Positions 28,314-38,346 of a stretch of DNA of 64,000 nucleotides are shown here, one piece after another (position 1 is the stretch's first letter; every line of letters starts with the position of its first letter). The notes beneath the pieces are model-generated. The model had not been told where the DNA came from and did no database searches. It saw nothing but the letters and a program-made list of their open reading frames with translations. The stretch comes from an uncultured Rhodospirillales bacterium (GTDB lineage Bacteria; Pseudomonadota; Alphaproteobacteria; Acetobacterales; Acetobacteraceae): the NCBI GenBank assembly GCA_903928895.1, contig CAIYSR010000041.1, positions 1-64,000 of the forward strand, written 5' to 3'. The position numbers and the translations under genes are program-made.

Positions 28314-29156
28314 TCATGATTTCACGGCGCCGTCAGTCAGCGCGCGGACGAAGTATTTCTGCAGCACCAGGAACATCGCCACCACCGGCACGCTCATGAT
28401 GAAGGAGGCCGCCATCAGGCCGGGCCAGTTGGTGGCGTATTCGGTAAAGAAGTGCTGCAGGCCCACCGGCAGGGTCAGCTTGGCGTCGTCGTTGAGGAAG
28501 GTCAGGGCATAGACGTATTCGTTCCAGGCCTGGATGAACGAGTAGATGGCAGTCGCGATGATGCCGGGCGAGGAGAGCGGCATCACCACGAGCAGAAAGG
28601 CCTTGAAGCGCGAGGCGCCGTCGATGCGGGCGGCCTGCTCGAGCTGGATGGGGATGTTGTCGAAGAACCCCTTCAGCAGCCAGATCGATAGCGGCAGGCC
28701 GAAGGTGAGGTAAGTGAGGATCAGCGAGAGCTGTGTGTTCACCAGGCCGAGGAAGCGCATCATGATGAAGAGCGGCATGAGGAACACCACGGCGGGAAAC
28801 ATGTTCCTGAGCAGCACACCGTAGAACAGCAGATTGCGGCCGGGGAAGCGGAAGCGCGAAAAGGCATAGGCGGCCGGGACGGCGACGATGACCCCGAGCA
28901 CGGTGGTGGCGGTGGAGACCCAAAGCGAGTTCAGCAGGTAGCGCAGGAACACCCTGCCGATTTCGCGGCCGGGCGAGAGCAACTCGGCATAGGCATCGAG
29001 CGTGGGGTGGCTGGGGATCCATTCCGGCGGGAACTGGATGGCGGCGAACTGGGTCTTGACCGATGTGATCAGCATCCAGGCCATCGGCAGCAGCGAGAAC
29101 ACGGCGAGCAGCCCGAGATAGAGCCATCCGGCGAGCGGCCAGAACCCGCGCCTCAT
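28314..29156 (-). CDS. Sugar ABC transporter permease (MalG type)
   Basis: 280 aa with six membrane helices. Begins MRRGFWPLAGWLYLGLLAVF; the EAA loop that contacts the ATPase is EQAARIDGASRFKAFLLVVM followed by PLSSPGI. The start overlaps the upstream permease stop (ATGA at 29153). The ending YFVRALTDGAVKS is typical of MalG-like subunits. Confidence 0.9.
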   Translation of the reverse strand: MRRGFWPLAGWLYLGLLAVFSLLPMAWMLITSVKTQFAAIQFPPEWIPSHPTLDAYAELLSPGREIGRVFLRYLLNSLWVSTATTVLGVIVAVPAAYAFSRFRFPGRNLLFYGVLLRNMFPAVVFLMPLFIMMRFLGLVNTQLSLILTYLTFGLPLSIWLLKGFFDNIPIQLEQAARIDGASRFKAFLLVVMPLSSPGIIATAIYSFIQAWNEYVYALTFLNDDAKLTLPVGLQHFFTEYATNWPGLMAASFIMSVPVVAMFLVLQKYFVRALTDGAVKS

Positions 29157-30064
29157 GACGCGCGGTCCCGCCCGACCAGGGCGCGGACATAGAAGTAGCC
29201 CATGGTCATCATGACCGCGAACAGGATCACCGAGTAGGCCGAGGCGAGGCCGAAGCGGATGCGGCCGAAGGCGAGCTGGTAGATCTGGGTGATCCAGATC
29301 TCGGACGCACCGGCCGGGCCGCCGCCCGTCATCACCCAGGGGATGGTGAAGCCGTTGAAGTTGGCCGCCAGCAGCAGCAGAACCGTCACCAGCGAGACGT
29401 TGCCGAGATGTGGCACGGTGATGTGCCAGAAGCGCTGCCAGGGACCGGCGCCATCCACCTGGGCGGCGCGCAGCAGCTGGTCCGGCACGGTCTGCAAGCC
29501 GGCCAGCATCATGATCATGACGAAGGGAAATTCCTTCCAGACGTTCACCATGATGAGCGAGGCGAGCACGGTGTCGGTGTTGTCGAGGAAGTTGAAGGGC
29601 TGGCTGCGCAGGCCGGTCGCCATCGCCAGCGCGCTGAGCACCCCGAGATCGGAGTGCAGCAGCCAGCGCCAGACATAGGCAGCGGCCACGGCGCTGATGA
29701 CGTAGGGCACCAGCAGGATGCCGCGCAGCAGGCCACGGCCGCGGAACGGCCGGTTCAGCGCCAATGCCGCGCCGAAGCCGAGCACGAAGGCAAGCGCCGT
29801 CGAGGCAACCGTCCAGACCAGGGTGTTGAGGGAGGCCTCGTGCACGGAGTCCGCGCCGAGGATGCGGGCATAGTTGTCGAGCCCGACGAAGATCTTGTCC
29901 TCGAGCGCGAGATTGGGCGGGGTGGAGAACATCGAGAGGTAGAAAGTGAACCAAACCGGATAGGCGATCACCAGCACCATCACCAGTACGGCGGGGGCGA
30001 CATAGAGATAGTCGGCGCGGTGGCGAACCATCCGCGCCCACAGGCCTGGAGGGGCGGCGCTCAT
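29153..30064 (-). CDS. Sugar ABC transporter permease (MalF/UgpA type)
   Basis: 303 aa with six membrane helices. The first is YLYVAPAVLVMVLVIAYPVW; the EAA motif reads LRAAQVDGAGPWQRFWHITV. Forms the heterodimeric channel with the MalG-type subunit. The upstream binding-protein stop lies two bases before its start. Confidence 0.9.
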   Translation of the reverse strand: MSAAPPGLWARMVRHRADYLYVAPAVLVMVLVIAYPVWFTFYLSMFSTPPNLALEDKIFVGLDNYARILGADSVHEASLNTLVWTVASTALAFVLGFGAALALNRPFRGRGLLRGILLVPYVISAVAAAYVWRWLLHSDLGVLSALAMATGLRSQPFNFLDNTDTVLASLIMVNVWKEFPFVMIMMLAGLQTVPDQLLRAAQVDGAGPWQRFWHITVPHLGNVSLVTVLLLLAANFNGFTIPWVMTGGGPAGASEIWITQIYQLAFGRIRFGLASAYSVILFAVMMTMGYFYVRALVGRDRAS

Positions 30065-30065
30065 A

Positions 30066-31538
30066 TCAGAGGTCGTTGATGAGCGCCCTCAGCTCCTTGG
30101 CGGCATTCTCGGCCGCCTGGTCCGGTGTCATTTTCCGCGTCAGCGTGTTTTGCAGCATGTTCGGCACGATGATGTTCATGATCTCGGCCGATTGCGGCAG
30201 CACCGGGAAGGGTATGCCGTTGGGCAGCATGGAGGTCGAGACATCGAGGAAGCGGATGGTGTCCAGCCGCTCGCGCATCCACTTGGTGCGGAAGCCGCGC
30301 ACGTTGCCGGGGTTCGAAATGTTCCACGCGAGCTTGATCGACCATTCCGGGCCAGTCATGAAGGCGACGAAGGCCTTGACCGCCTGGAGGTCCATGCCGC
30401 CCTCGACGATGTTGGGGTTGAACACATGCGCGTTGGAGCCGCCGAACACCACGGCGCGGCGCGCCGGGCCGCGCGGGATCAGCCCGTAGCGCATGTTGGC
30501 AACCACATTGTCCGCCACCTGCTTGTCCGCCCCGGTCGCCTTGCGGGCGCGCTCGATCATCAGCGCGTATTCGCTGGGGTGGCTGATCATCATGGCGATC
30601 TGGCCGGCGATGAAGGGGTCCTGGTTCTCGGTCTGGGTGTTGGTCAGCGCGGAGACCGGCACCGACTTGTCGCGCACATACATGTCGTAGGAGGCCTGCA
30701 GTGCGGCCTTGGCGCCGGGGCTGTTGAGCATGATCTTCGTGTAGGTCGGGCTCGCCTCCGCCTCGTCGAGCGCACCGCCGCCATAGGCCCAGAGCTGCGG
30801 CATGAAGCGGAAGGGTGTGTTGCCGGCATTGACGCGGGCGACCATGCCGTAGCCGTTCTTGCCCGTCTTGTCCTTGATCTGCTTGGAGTAGGCGACCACG
30901 TCATCCCAGCTCGCCGGCGCCTTGTCGGGGTCGAGACCGGCCTCTTTGAAAATGGCGGCGTTCCAGATGAAGGCCATCGTCTCGTTGTTGGTCGGCACGC
31001 CGTAGCGCTTGCCCTTCCAGGTGACGGATTTCAGCGCGCCTGGCCAGAACTCGTCCTCGGAATAGCCGACATCGGTGGGGCCGAATGCCATCAGCTGGCC
31101 CTTGGCGGCGAATTCCGAGCCCCACAGGATCGGCAGGCGGGCCACCATCGGCGCGGACTTGCCGATCGAGGCGGTGCGCAGCTTGTCGAGCATGGCGTTG
31201 TAGTCGAGGTTCTGCTTCACCAGCTCGATATTCGGGTAGGTCTTGGCGAAGGCGGCGAAGAAATCCGCCTCCATCTTGCGCTCGATCTCGGTCGAGGCCT
31301 GATTCACGCCCCAGTACCAGTAGGTCAGCCGCCCCTTGTAGTCGAGCGGCACCACCTTGGCGCATTCGGCGGCGGTATCGTAATCCGCGGTGCCGGCGAG
31401 CTTGTTGATGTAGTCCGGCGTCCAGGTGCTGGCGTCAACGCCTGTCTTGTTGCCCTGCGCCGCGAGGGCGCCTGGCAGCAGCGCCGCCGTCGCCGCGCCG
31501 GCAAGCAGTTCACGCCGTCCGATCCGATATCCAGCCAT
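30066..31538 (-). CDS. Sugar ABC transporter solute-binding protein (family 1), Tat-type signal
   Basis: 490 aa from ATG 31538 with AGGGGGG upstream; an in-frame ATG 33 bases earlier has none. The signal GRRELLAGAATAALLPGALA carries a twin arginine, so Tat export is likely. The mature part has the family-1 architecture (YWYWGVNQASTEIERKMEAD, YGVPTNNETMAFIWNAAIF, QIAMMISHPSEYA). Binds a carbohydrate or sugar acid in the periplasm. The neighbouring enolase-superfamily gene suggests a sugar acid, an inference. Confidence 0.9.
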   Translation of the reverse strand: MAGYRIGRRELLAGAATAALLPGALAAQGNKTGVDASTWTPDYINKLAGTADYDTAAECAKVVPLDYKGRLTYWYWGVNQASTEIERKMEADFFAAFAKTYPNIELVKQNLDYNAMLDKLRTASIGKSAPMVARLPILWGSEFAAKGQLMAFGPTDVGYSEDEFWPGALKSVTWKGKRYGVPTNNETMAFIWNAAIFKEAGLDPDKAPASWDDVVAYSKQIKDKTGKNGYGMVARVNAGNTPFRFMPQLWAYGGGALDEAEASPTYTKIMLNSPGAKAALQASYDMYVRDKSVPVSALTNTQTENQDPFIAGQIAMMISHPSEYALMIERARKATGADKQVADNVVANMRYGLIPRGPARRAVVFGGSNAHVFNPNIVEGGMDLQAVKAFVAFMTGPEWSIKLAWNISNPGNVRGFRTKWMRERLDTIRFLDVSTSMLPNGIPFPVLPQSAEIMNIIVPNMLQNTLTRKMTPDQAAENAAKELRALINDL

Positions 31539-31627
31539 GCGGAATCCCCCCTTTTGGTGCCGCGGCGCCACGCCGCCTTTCCGGCGAGGTTAACCGTCCT
31601 GCGCTGGCCTGCAAGACCGCATCGCGC

Positions 31628-32824
31628 TCAGTCGAAGAATCCGAGGTCTTCTTCGGCCAGATAGGGCTTGGCGCGCTCCGGGTTGATGTCCACCCCCATG
31701 CCCGGCCGGTCCCAGACCTCGATGAACCCGCCTTTGACGACGGGATTCGGCAGACCGTCGAGAATGTCGTACCACCAATCGGGGTCGCCCTTCGGCAGTT
31801 CGAAGGCGATGTAGTTATCCGGCAGCGTCGCACAGACCTGCACCAGGGCGGCGAGGCCGAGCAGACCGTTGCCGGTGCCGTGCGGTGCCATCATCACGCC
31901 GTGCAAATCTGCGTATTCGGCAATCCACTTCAACTCGGCGATGCCGCCGACGTCACACGGGTCGGGCCCGACCACGCGCACCGCCTTGCGCTCGATGAGG
32001 TCCTTGAAGTTCTGCCGCAGGTAGATCTGCTCGCCGGTATGGATCGGCGTGGTCGTCGCGGCCGTCAGTTCGCGATAGACGTCGGCGTTGACGTAGGGGA
32101 CGTAGTCGCCCGTCAGCATGTCTTCGCACCAGAGCAGATTGTGCTTCTCCACCGCGCGGGCGAAACGGATGGCATCGGACAGCATGAAGCCGGGGCCGCA
32201 ATCGAGCGCGAGCCCGACCTTGTCGCCCAGCACGTCCTTCATCGCCGCCACGCAATCGAGCGCGAGGCCCATGCCACGCTCGGTCATCAGCCCGCGATCC
32301 TGCCAGCCGTGGATGGGCAGGGGAGGGGCGGAATCGCCGAGGAAAAAATTATCCGTCATGCGCATCTCGCTGTGGAAGGCGATGCCCTGCTTGACGATCG
32401 TGAAGCCCTCGGGCCGGGCCATCATCCAGCGCGCCGCCGCGGCATAGGCTTCCGGCGTCTGCTCGGGGATCGGCTGGCGGATGGCGCCATTATAGACGCG
32501 GACCTTGTCGCGCACCTTGCCGCCGAGCAGGCGATGCACGGGCAGGCCGGCCGCCTTGCCCGCGAGGTCCCACAGCGCCATCTCGATGGCGCTGATCGCC
32601 GAACCCCAGGGCTTGAAGGCGCCGCGCGCGCGGATGCGGCGCATCACCCGCTCCACCAGCGTCGGGTCCTGGCCGAGCAGGAAATCGCGGAAATGCAGGA
32701 TGAACGGCTTGAGGTAGGGCTTGAAGTGCTCGACCTGGCCGTAGCCGCTTATGCCCTCGTCGGTGGTGATACGCAGAATCGGGTGGCGCCCGATCATGGC
32801 GCAGCGCAGGTCGGTGATCTTCAT
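31628..32824 (-). CDS. Enolase-superfamily sugar-acid dehydratase (mandelate racemase-like)
   Basis: 398 aa from ATG 32824 with AAAGGAGAC upstream. N-terminal capping domain (1-120; ARGAFKPWGSAISAIEMALW) then a TIM barrel. Metal-binding acids are in LALDCGPG, LWCEDML and HTGEQIY; the late catalytic His is in MMAPHGTGNG. Many such enzymes dehydrate hexonates or aldarates; the exact substrate cannot be assigned. The upstream binding protein and permeases run the same way, so uptake and first catabolic step are likely one operon. A broken paralogue lies at 48911-49393. Confidence 0.88.
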   Translation of the reverse strand: MKITDLRCAMIGRHPILRITTDEGISGYGQVEHFKPYLKPFILHFRDFLLGQDPTLVERVMRRIRARGAFKPWGSAISAIEMALWDLAGKAAGLPVHRLLGGKVRDKVRVYNGAIRQPIPEQTPEAYAAAARWMMARPEGFTIVKQGIAFHSEMRMTDNFFLGDSAPPLPIHGWQDRGLMTERGMGLALDCVAAMKDVLGDKVGLALDCGPGFMLSDAIRFARAVEKHNLLWCEDMLTGDYVPYVNADVYRELTAATTTPIHTGEQIYLRQNFKDLIERKAVRVVGPDPCDVGGIAELKWIAEYADLHGVMMAPHGTGNGLLGLAALVQVCATLPDNYIAFELPKGDPDWWYDILDGLPNPVVKGGFIEVWDRPGMGVDINPERAKPYLAEEDLGFFD

Positions 32825-33384
32825 GGCGGTCTCCTTTGGCCCGCAGCCTAGACAGGTTTGGCGCCGAGGCAACGGGGCCGGGTGGGAAGGCACGGTCCCA
32901 GCTCCCGCGAAGCGCCATGCAGGCCGCCTGCCAGCCGCAGGGGGTGAACCGGTCACTGGGCGCCGCATCGCGCGTCACGACCGATGGTGCCAGGAAGGCT
33001 TGGCATCGAGTGACAACACAGCACAGAACTTGTTGTCACGCTGGCCGTTCGGCGCCAGGGCGCGCCGGTCGCCGACCAAGCGGACGGCGATGCTGGTGAG
33101 GATCATGGGCACGCTCGGGGTCAGCAGGACCCAGGACGCGCGGGGGATGTATTCATGCCGGATTTCCAACATCTGGCCCGCAAATGAACCGGTTCGAAAA
33201 GACTCTCAATTCCAGCGTCACATTGGCGGTATCGTCGCCGAAATCGACGAGGTTGCCGGACTCGCAGCGCGGCAACCGCACCGTTGCCGGGCACGCGCAC
33301 CGTCGCCTATGCTGCCCAGCCATAGGCCAGACCGGCCGCGCACCGGGGGCAATCCCGGGATGACATATTTCGGGGGAACGAGCG
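32825..33384. other. 560-bp divergent intergenic region
   Basis: Separates the - strand enolase-superfamily gene from the + strand deacylase. Short open frames on both strands show no recognisable protein. Promoters for both operons must lie here, but I could not identify a convincing -35/-10 pair or operator. Confidence 0.4.
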
Positions 33385-34389
33385 ATGGCGCCGCAGACGA
33401 AGATCTGGACGGATGTCGAATTCGACCGCGATGGCAAGCAGATCGGCTGGCTCAACCTGCCGCATTCCGTGACCCGCTCGGCCTATGGCATGATCGCCAT
33501 CCCGATCGACGTGATCCGCAACGGGGCCGGCCCCACTGCACTGTTCATGGCTGGCAACCACGGGGACGAATATGAGGGACAGATCGGGCTGCTCAAGCTG
33601 ATCCGGACCCTCACGCCCGAACAGGTGCGCGGCCGCGTCATCATCGTGCCCGCGATCAATCTTCCCGCCGCCCTCGCGGGCACCAGGGTATCGCCGATCG
33701 ACGAGGTCAACCTCAACCGCGCCTTCCCCGGGGAGCCAGCCGGCACCGCGACGCAGCAGATCGCCTACTATGTCGACAGCGAACTCTTCCCGCGCGCCGA
33801 CGTGGTGGTCGACCTGCATTCCGGCGGCTCGTCGCTCGACTACCTGCCGTTTGCCTCGGTCCATGAAAGTCCGGACCCCGAGGTCAACCGCAAGGGGCTG
33901 GCAGCGCTCAAGGCGTTCGGCGCGCCGCTTTCGCTGATGTGGCAAACCGCGCCGGACTATGCCTACGCCTCCCATGCCTGCATGCGCCATGGCGTGCCCT
34001 ATATCGGCGGCGAATACGGCGGCTGCGGGCGGGTGAACCGGCAAGGTGTCGCCCTGGTGGAGCGCGGGCTGGCACGGCTGCTCGCCCATATGGGGATCAC
34101 CGACAAGGCGAGCGCGCCTCCGGACGAGCCGGTGCGGCTGGTCGAATTCCCCAGCCGCGACTTTTTCGTCTATGCGCCCGAGCCCGGACTGTTCGAACCC
34201 GCGACCGATCTCGGTGACGTCGTCCGCGCCGGCGATCTCTGCGGTCTGGTTCATTTCGTCGACAACCCCGCCCGCCCCCCGGTCGCCTGCCACTACAAGG
34301 CCGACGGCTTTGTCGTCTGCAAGCGCCATTTCGGACGGGTCGAGCGCGGCGACTGTGTCGCCCACCTCGCCCGCGACGTGGCGGGCTGA
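33385..34389 (+). CDS. Succinylglutamate desuccinylase/aspartoacylase-family deacylase
   Basis: 334 aa. Zinc ligands are H59 and E62 (GNHGDEYEG) and H145 (VVDLHSGGSS), the M14-like AstE/AspA pattern, with the substrate Arg region in LNRAFPGEP. It should hydrolyse an N-acyl amino acid or similar amide in the cytoplasm; the DoeB-type ectoine-pathway deacetylase is a possible relative. GGGGGAA lies upstream of the ATG. Three bases separate it from the CocE-like gene. Confidence 0.85.
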   Translation: MAPQTKIWTDVEFDRDGKQIGWLNLPHSVTRSAYGMIAIPIDVIRNGAGPTALFMAGNHGDEYEGQIGLLKLIRTLTPEQVRGRVIIVPAINLPAALAGTRVSPIDEVNLNRAFPGEPAGTATQQIAYYVDSELFPRADVVVDLHSGGSSLDYLPFASVHESPDPEVNRKGLAALKAFGAPLSLMWQTAPDYAYASHACMRHGVPYIGGEYGGCGRVNRQGVALVERGLARLLAHMGITDKASAPPDEPVRLVEFPSRDFFVYAPEPGLFEPATDLGDVVRAGDLCGLVHFVDNPARPPVACHYKADGFVVCKRHFGRVERGDCVAHLARDVAG

Positions 34390-34392
34390 GCC

Positions 34393-36306
34393 ATGAACAA
34401 CGACATCCTGTTCGAGCGCAACGCCCTGGTGCCGATGCGCGACGGCGTGGAACTCGCCGCCGACATCATCCGCCCCAACGACAACCACCGCCGCCCCGCG
34501 ATCCTCAACTTCAACCCCTACCACAAGGACGGACGGGGAGGGCGCCTCAACGTCGAGACCGTGCACCGCCACTTCGCCGCCCGCGGCTATGCCGGGGTGA
34601 CGGCCGATCTGCGCGGCCTCGGCAATTCCGGCGGCACCAGCCCCGCCTGCTTCGACCCGCAGGAGGCGCTCGACGGGCATGATCTCGTCGAATGGATCGC
34701 GGCCCAGCCCTGGTGCGACGGCAATGTCGGGATGTGGGGCGTCTCCTACCCCGGCATTACCGCGCTGTCGACGGCGGCGACCAATCCGCCGCACCTGAAG
34801 GCGATCGTGCCGATCCATGCCACCTCCGATCTCCATCGCGGCGTGGTGTCCCTCGGCGGCACCAGACCCGGGTTCTGGATGCGCGCCGATTGGGGGCCGC
34901 GCATGGCGGCCTACAACCTGATGCCGCCGCAGTTCCTCGACCTCGGCGGGCGCTGGGCGCGGATCTGGGCCGAGCATCTGGAGGGCAACCCGCCATGGCT
35001 CGACGCCTTCGCCGCCCATCCGGGGTTCGACGGGTTCTGGCGCGCCCGCGTCGCCGACATGGCGCGGATCACCTGCCCGACGCTCAGCATTTGCGGCTGG
35101 CGCGACCTTTATACCGACTGCACGCCCCTCGATTTCTCCGCCATCCAGGCCCCCAAGCGCCTCATCATGGGCGCCTGGAAGCACGAATTCCCCGATACCG
35201 GCAAGGAGGCGCCGGCCGCCGGGCTGACCGAGATGGAGCGCTGGTTCGACCGCTGGCTGATGGGAAGGCACACCGGGATCGAGGACGAGGCCCCGGTGTC
35301 TCTGTATGTGCAGGGGCAGGACGGGTTCTGGCGGGCGGAGCAGGCCTGGCCGCCAGAACGCCAGCAGCGGCGGGATGTTTTTCTCACCCGGAACGGCGGG
35401 TTTGCCGACGCGGCGGGGGATGGCGAGAGCAGCACCTATTCCTATGATCCCACCGTCGGCATGCAGTCCCTGGCGTGGGACCCCTGGACCACCGCGCTCG
35501 ACCCGGCGCTCCCGCGCGACCAGGCCGCCGACGATGCCCGCTCGCTGTGTTTCACCGGCCCGGCGCCCCTCGAACCGCTCGAATTGATCGGCAATGCCGA
35601 GGCGCTGCTCGACGTCACCGCGAGCGCCCTGCCGCTCAACCTGGTGGTGAAGCTCTCGGCCGTGGCCCCCAATGGCCGCTCCACCCTCATCACCACCGGC
35701 TGGATCGACCTCGCGGCGCAGGCAACCGCGGGGCGGCGATGCCGGGTGACGGTCCCGCTGCGGGCGACCGCGTACCGTCTGCTGCCCGGCGAGCGTCTGC
35801 GCGTCGCGGTCGCCTGCGCCGATTTCCCGCGCATCTGGCCGACACCGGTGCCTGCGACCTTGACCCTGCATCACGGCGCCAGCCATGTCCGCCTGCCCAT
35901 CTGCCCGCCCCCCGAGGGCGTGGCGCCGCGCCCGAACTGGGGGCGCCTGCAACCCGAGGTCCTCGGCTCGCCCAACGACGGCGGCGGCAGCCAGACCTGG
36001 GACCTCTCACGCGACCTGATGACCGACACGGTCCGCCTGTCCGCCACCAAGACCGAGCGCGTGCGCATCGACGCGGCGACCGTGGTGGCGACCGAGCATG
36101 AATATGGCGCGGCCGTCAGCGCCGCCCGGCCCGATCTGGCGCGCATGCATTCGACGACCACGGTACGCATCGAGCGTCCGGTCGGCCGCACCGAACTGCG
36201 GGTGTGCACATTGACGACCGGGCAAGCCTCCTCGGCCGATATCGCCATCACCATCGACGGCCAGCCGTTCTGGCAACGCCACTGGAACTACACCGAAACC
36301 GGCTGA
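34393..36306 (+). CDS. CocE/NonD-family X-Pro dipeptidyl-peptidase-like hydrolase
   Basis: 637 aa. The alpha/beta-hydrolase core (1-320) has nucleophile S118 in WGVSYPG, the oxyanion Tyr at 119 and the His in GAWKHEFPD. The C-terminal half is the beta jelly roll typical of CocE/PepX (WTTALDPALP, LNLVVKLSAV, TAYRLLPGERLRV). Hydrolyses an ester or amide bond; cocaine esterase and glutaryl-7-ACA acylase are named relatives. No signal peptide is seen. It follows the deacylase gene, so both may act on one acylated substrate. Confidence 0.85.
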   Translation: MNNDILFERNALVPMRDGVELAADIIRPNDNHRRPAILNFNPYHKDGRGGRLNVETVHRHFAARGYAGVTADLRGLGNSGGTSPACFDPQEALDGHDLVEWIAAQPWCDGNVGMWGVSYPGITALSTAATNPPHLKAIVPIHATSDLHRGVVSLGGTRPGFWMRADWGPRMAAYNLMPPQFLDLGGRWARIWAEHLEGNPPWLDAFAAHPGFDGFWRARVADMARITCPTLSICGWRDLYTDCTPLDFSAIQAPKRLIMGAWKHEFPDTGKEAPAAGLTEMERWFDRWLMGRHTGIEDEAPVSLYVQGQDGFWRAEQAWPPERQQRRDVFLTRNGGFADAAGDGESSTYSYDPTVGMQSLAWDPWTTALDPALPRDQAADDARSLCFTGPAPLEPLELIGNAEALLDVTASALPLNLVVKLSAVAPNGRSTLITTGWIDLAAQATAGRRCRVTVPLRATAYRLLPGERLRVAVACADFPRIWPTPVPATLTLHHGASHVRLPICPPPEGVAPRPNWGRLQPEVLGSPNDGGGSQTWDLSRDLMTDTVRLSATKTERVRIDAATVVATEHEYGAAVSAARPDLARMHSTTTVRIERPVGRTELRVCTLTTGQASSADIAITIDGQPFWQRHWNYTETG

Positions 36307-36595
36307 CCTGGCCGGCGCCGTCGCCACCTGAGCTTCGCCTCGATGCGTCGCCGGCTCGGGCTCACTATTCCAATGTTTAGGACACCCGGGCTCGGCGCGG
36401 CGATCCGCAAGGCCACGCCATGATCAGAGAACGGTTGCTTCCGCGGTTGCGATCGTGCCGGTCATGGTCGGGCCGAACCAGATTCCGGCGGATGCGCGGC
36501 AACGTCGCTGCCGACATTATCAGAATACGAGATTCTAGGGCGCCAGGATGGTTGACCGGTGGCCGCAAGTTTTCCTAATCTCAGATAACGATAAT

Positions 36596-37438
36596 ATGAG
36601 GGGGAACGGTGAGGCTGCTGAAGAAGCACAGGGTCGGTCGGGGCGGGACGGGTTCCATGTGAACGGACTCGCGCGTTCGCTCGCGATCATGGATCTGTTC
36701 ACGGCGGACTGTCCGGTCTGGACCGCTGACGCGATCATCCAGGCGCACGGCCTGAGCCGTCCGACCGGATATCGTTATGTCCGCGAACTTCTTGCCACTG
36801 GCTTGGTGATTCGCGTCGGCGCGGGGGAATACAGTCTCGGACCGCGCATCATCGAACTGGACCGGCTGATCCGCAATGCCGATCCCATGATGGTACACGG
36901 TATGGACGTGATCGCTGACCTCGTGGCCACCACCGGCTGCGACGTGATGCTGGCCGCACTTTATGGCGACCGGATTGTCACCACCCACCAGGCGCCGGGG
37001 CTTGAACGATTGCGTCTCAGTTTCGGACGGGGCCAGACGCTGCCGATGCACCGCGGCGCCGGCTCAAAGATTGTCATCGCCCATCTCAAGCCCGCCCGTC
37101 TCGCGCGGCTCTACGCGCCCCGCGCGGCAGCGTTTGCCGAACTTGGCCTGAGCAGTCTCGGGGAACTTCGCACGAGCCTCGCCGCCATCCGCAGGGCCGG
37201 CCATGCCGTCTCGGAGGGCGAACTGGATCCCGGTCTTTTTGGTCTGGCCGCTCCAGTGTTCGGCCGCGACGGCGACATCCTCGGCTGCGTCATCATCGCG
37301 CTGTCGACCGTGCGCCTTGCCATCACCGACCGGGCAGCCCTGACCGAACGGGTCACGGCTGCAGCGGCCCAGCTGACGGGGCGGATCGCCGGGGCGACCA
37401 GCCTGCCACGATCGGGTCAACAACAACGCGCCGCCTGA
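36596..37438 (+). CDS. IclR-family transcriptional regulator
   Basis: 280 aa from ATG 36596; the frame opens at 36548 and the start is uncertain because neither has a strong ribosome site. HTH region: VNGLARSLAIMDLFTADCPV then TADAIIQAHGLSRPTGYRYV. The C-terminal ligand-binding domain has RLSFGRGQTLPMHRGAGSKI, a standard IclR block. It probably controls the following TRAP/monooxygenase operon in response to its substrate. It lies between the hydrolase genes and the PhyH gene on one strand, 22 bases before PhyH. Confidence 0.85.
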   Translation: MRGNGEAAEEAQGRSGRDGFHVNGLARSLAIMDLFTADCPVWTADAIIQAHGLSRPTGYRYVRELLATGLVIRVGAGEYSLGPRIIELDRLIRNADPMMVHGMDVIADLVATTGCDVMLAALYGDRIVTTHQAPGLERLRLSFGRGQTLPMHRGAGSKIVIAHLKPARLARLYAPRAAAFAELGLSSLGELRTSLAAIRRAGHAVSEGELDPGLFGLAAPVFGRDGDILGCVIIALSTVRLAITDRAALTERVTAAAAQLTGRIAGATSLPRSGQQQRAA

Positions 37439-37460
37439 AGGCGCCAAATGGGGAAACACC

Positions 37461-38300
37461 ATGAACCGGACACCGCTCAATCGGATTACCGACGAGGATC
37501 GTGCCTTGTTTGCCGCGGATGGCGCGGTGTGTCTGCGCGGGATGTTCGATGCCGAATGGCTGGAACGGATGCGCAATGCGGTCAACCGGGTGATGGATGC
37601 CGAGCATGCCATGGCGCGCAAGCGCGAGGTCACGGCGGCACTCGGCGGCAAGACCGGGCGGTTCCATATCAACTCGTTCGTATGGCGCTGGGATGATGAT
37701 TTCCGCGACTGGGTGCTGAATTCGCCATGCGGGGCGATTGCGGCGGAGCTGATGGGGGCCGACGAGGTGCGGGTGTTCTACGACCAGCTTTTCGTCAAGG
37801 AACCCAACACGGTCGAGATGACGGACTGGCATCAGGATCTGCCGTTCTGGCCGCTGGCAGGCAATGATGTGCTGTCGGTGTGGGTGGCGCTGGTGGATGT
37901 CGGGCCGGACAACAGCGCGTTGGAATACATCGCGGGGTCCCACAAATGGGGCAAGTTCTACGCGGCCGCGATCCCGGACAAGGACCCCAAATTCAAGTCG
38001 GATCTCGAGACCTGTCCGAATTTCTCCGAGCGGCGCGGCGATCCGTCGCTGCGGTTCCTGTCGTGGAACATGAAGGCGGGGGATTGCATTGTGCATCATC
38101 CGCTCACGGTGCATGGGGCGGAGGGCAATTTCTCGCCGCAGCGCCGGCGGATGGCGATTTCGACCCGGTATATGGGGCGCGATGTGCGGTGGGACCCGCG
38201 GCCGGCGACGATGGCGGTGACGGGCAGCCCGCACCTCGTGGCCGGCAGCCATCCCGATGACGACGACTGCTTCCCCGTCACCTGGCGGCGCAGCGCCTGA
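37461..38300 (+). CDS. Phytanoyl-CoA dioxygenase (PhyH)-family Fe(II)/2-oxoglutarate oxygenase
   Basis: 279 aa. The iron facial triad is H124 and D126 (DWHQDLPFW) and H218 (PLTVHGAEGN); the 2-oxoglutarate-binding Arg lies in RRRMAISTRYMG. PhyH-family members hydroxylate many small molecules and CoA esters, so the substrate is not set by sequence. GGGGAAAC precedes ATG 37461. It falls between the IclR regulator and the TRAP genes, suggesting it modifies the imported carboxylate. Confidence 0.87.
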   Translation: MNRTPLNRITDEDRALFAADGAVCLRGMFDAEWLERMRNAVNRVMDAEHAMARKREVTAALGGKTGRFHINSFVWRWDDDFRDWVLNSPCGAIAAELMGADEVRVFYDQLFVKEPNTVEMTDWHQDLPFWPLAGNDVLSVWVALVDVGPDNSALEYIAGSHKWGKFYAAAIPDKDPKFKSDLETCPNFSERRGDPSLRFLSWNMKAGDCIVHHPLTVHGAEGNFSPQRRRMAISTRYMGRDVRWDPRPATMAVTGSPHLVAGSHPDDDDCFPVTWRRSA

Positions 38301-38346
38301 ATTCTGTCTCCTGATCCGCCCAATAAGAAAATATGGAAACGTACCG

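Noticed and set aside
33307-35952. 881-codon open frame antisense to the deacylase and CocE genes
   Set aside because: Again a high-GC shadow; the + strand proteins are clearly real.
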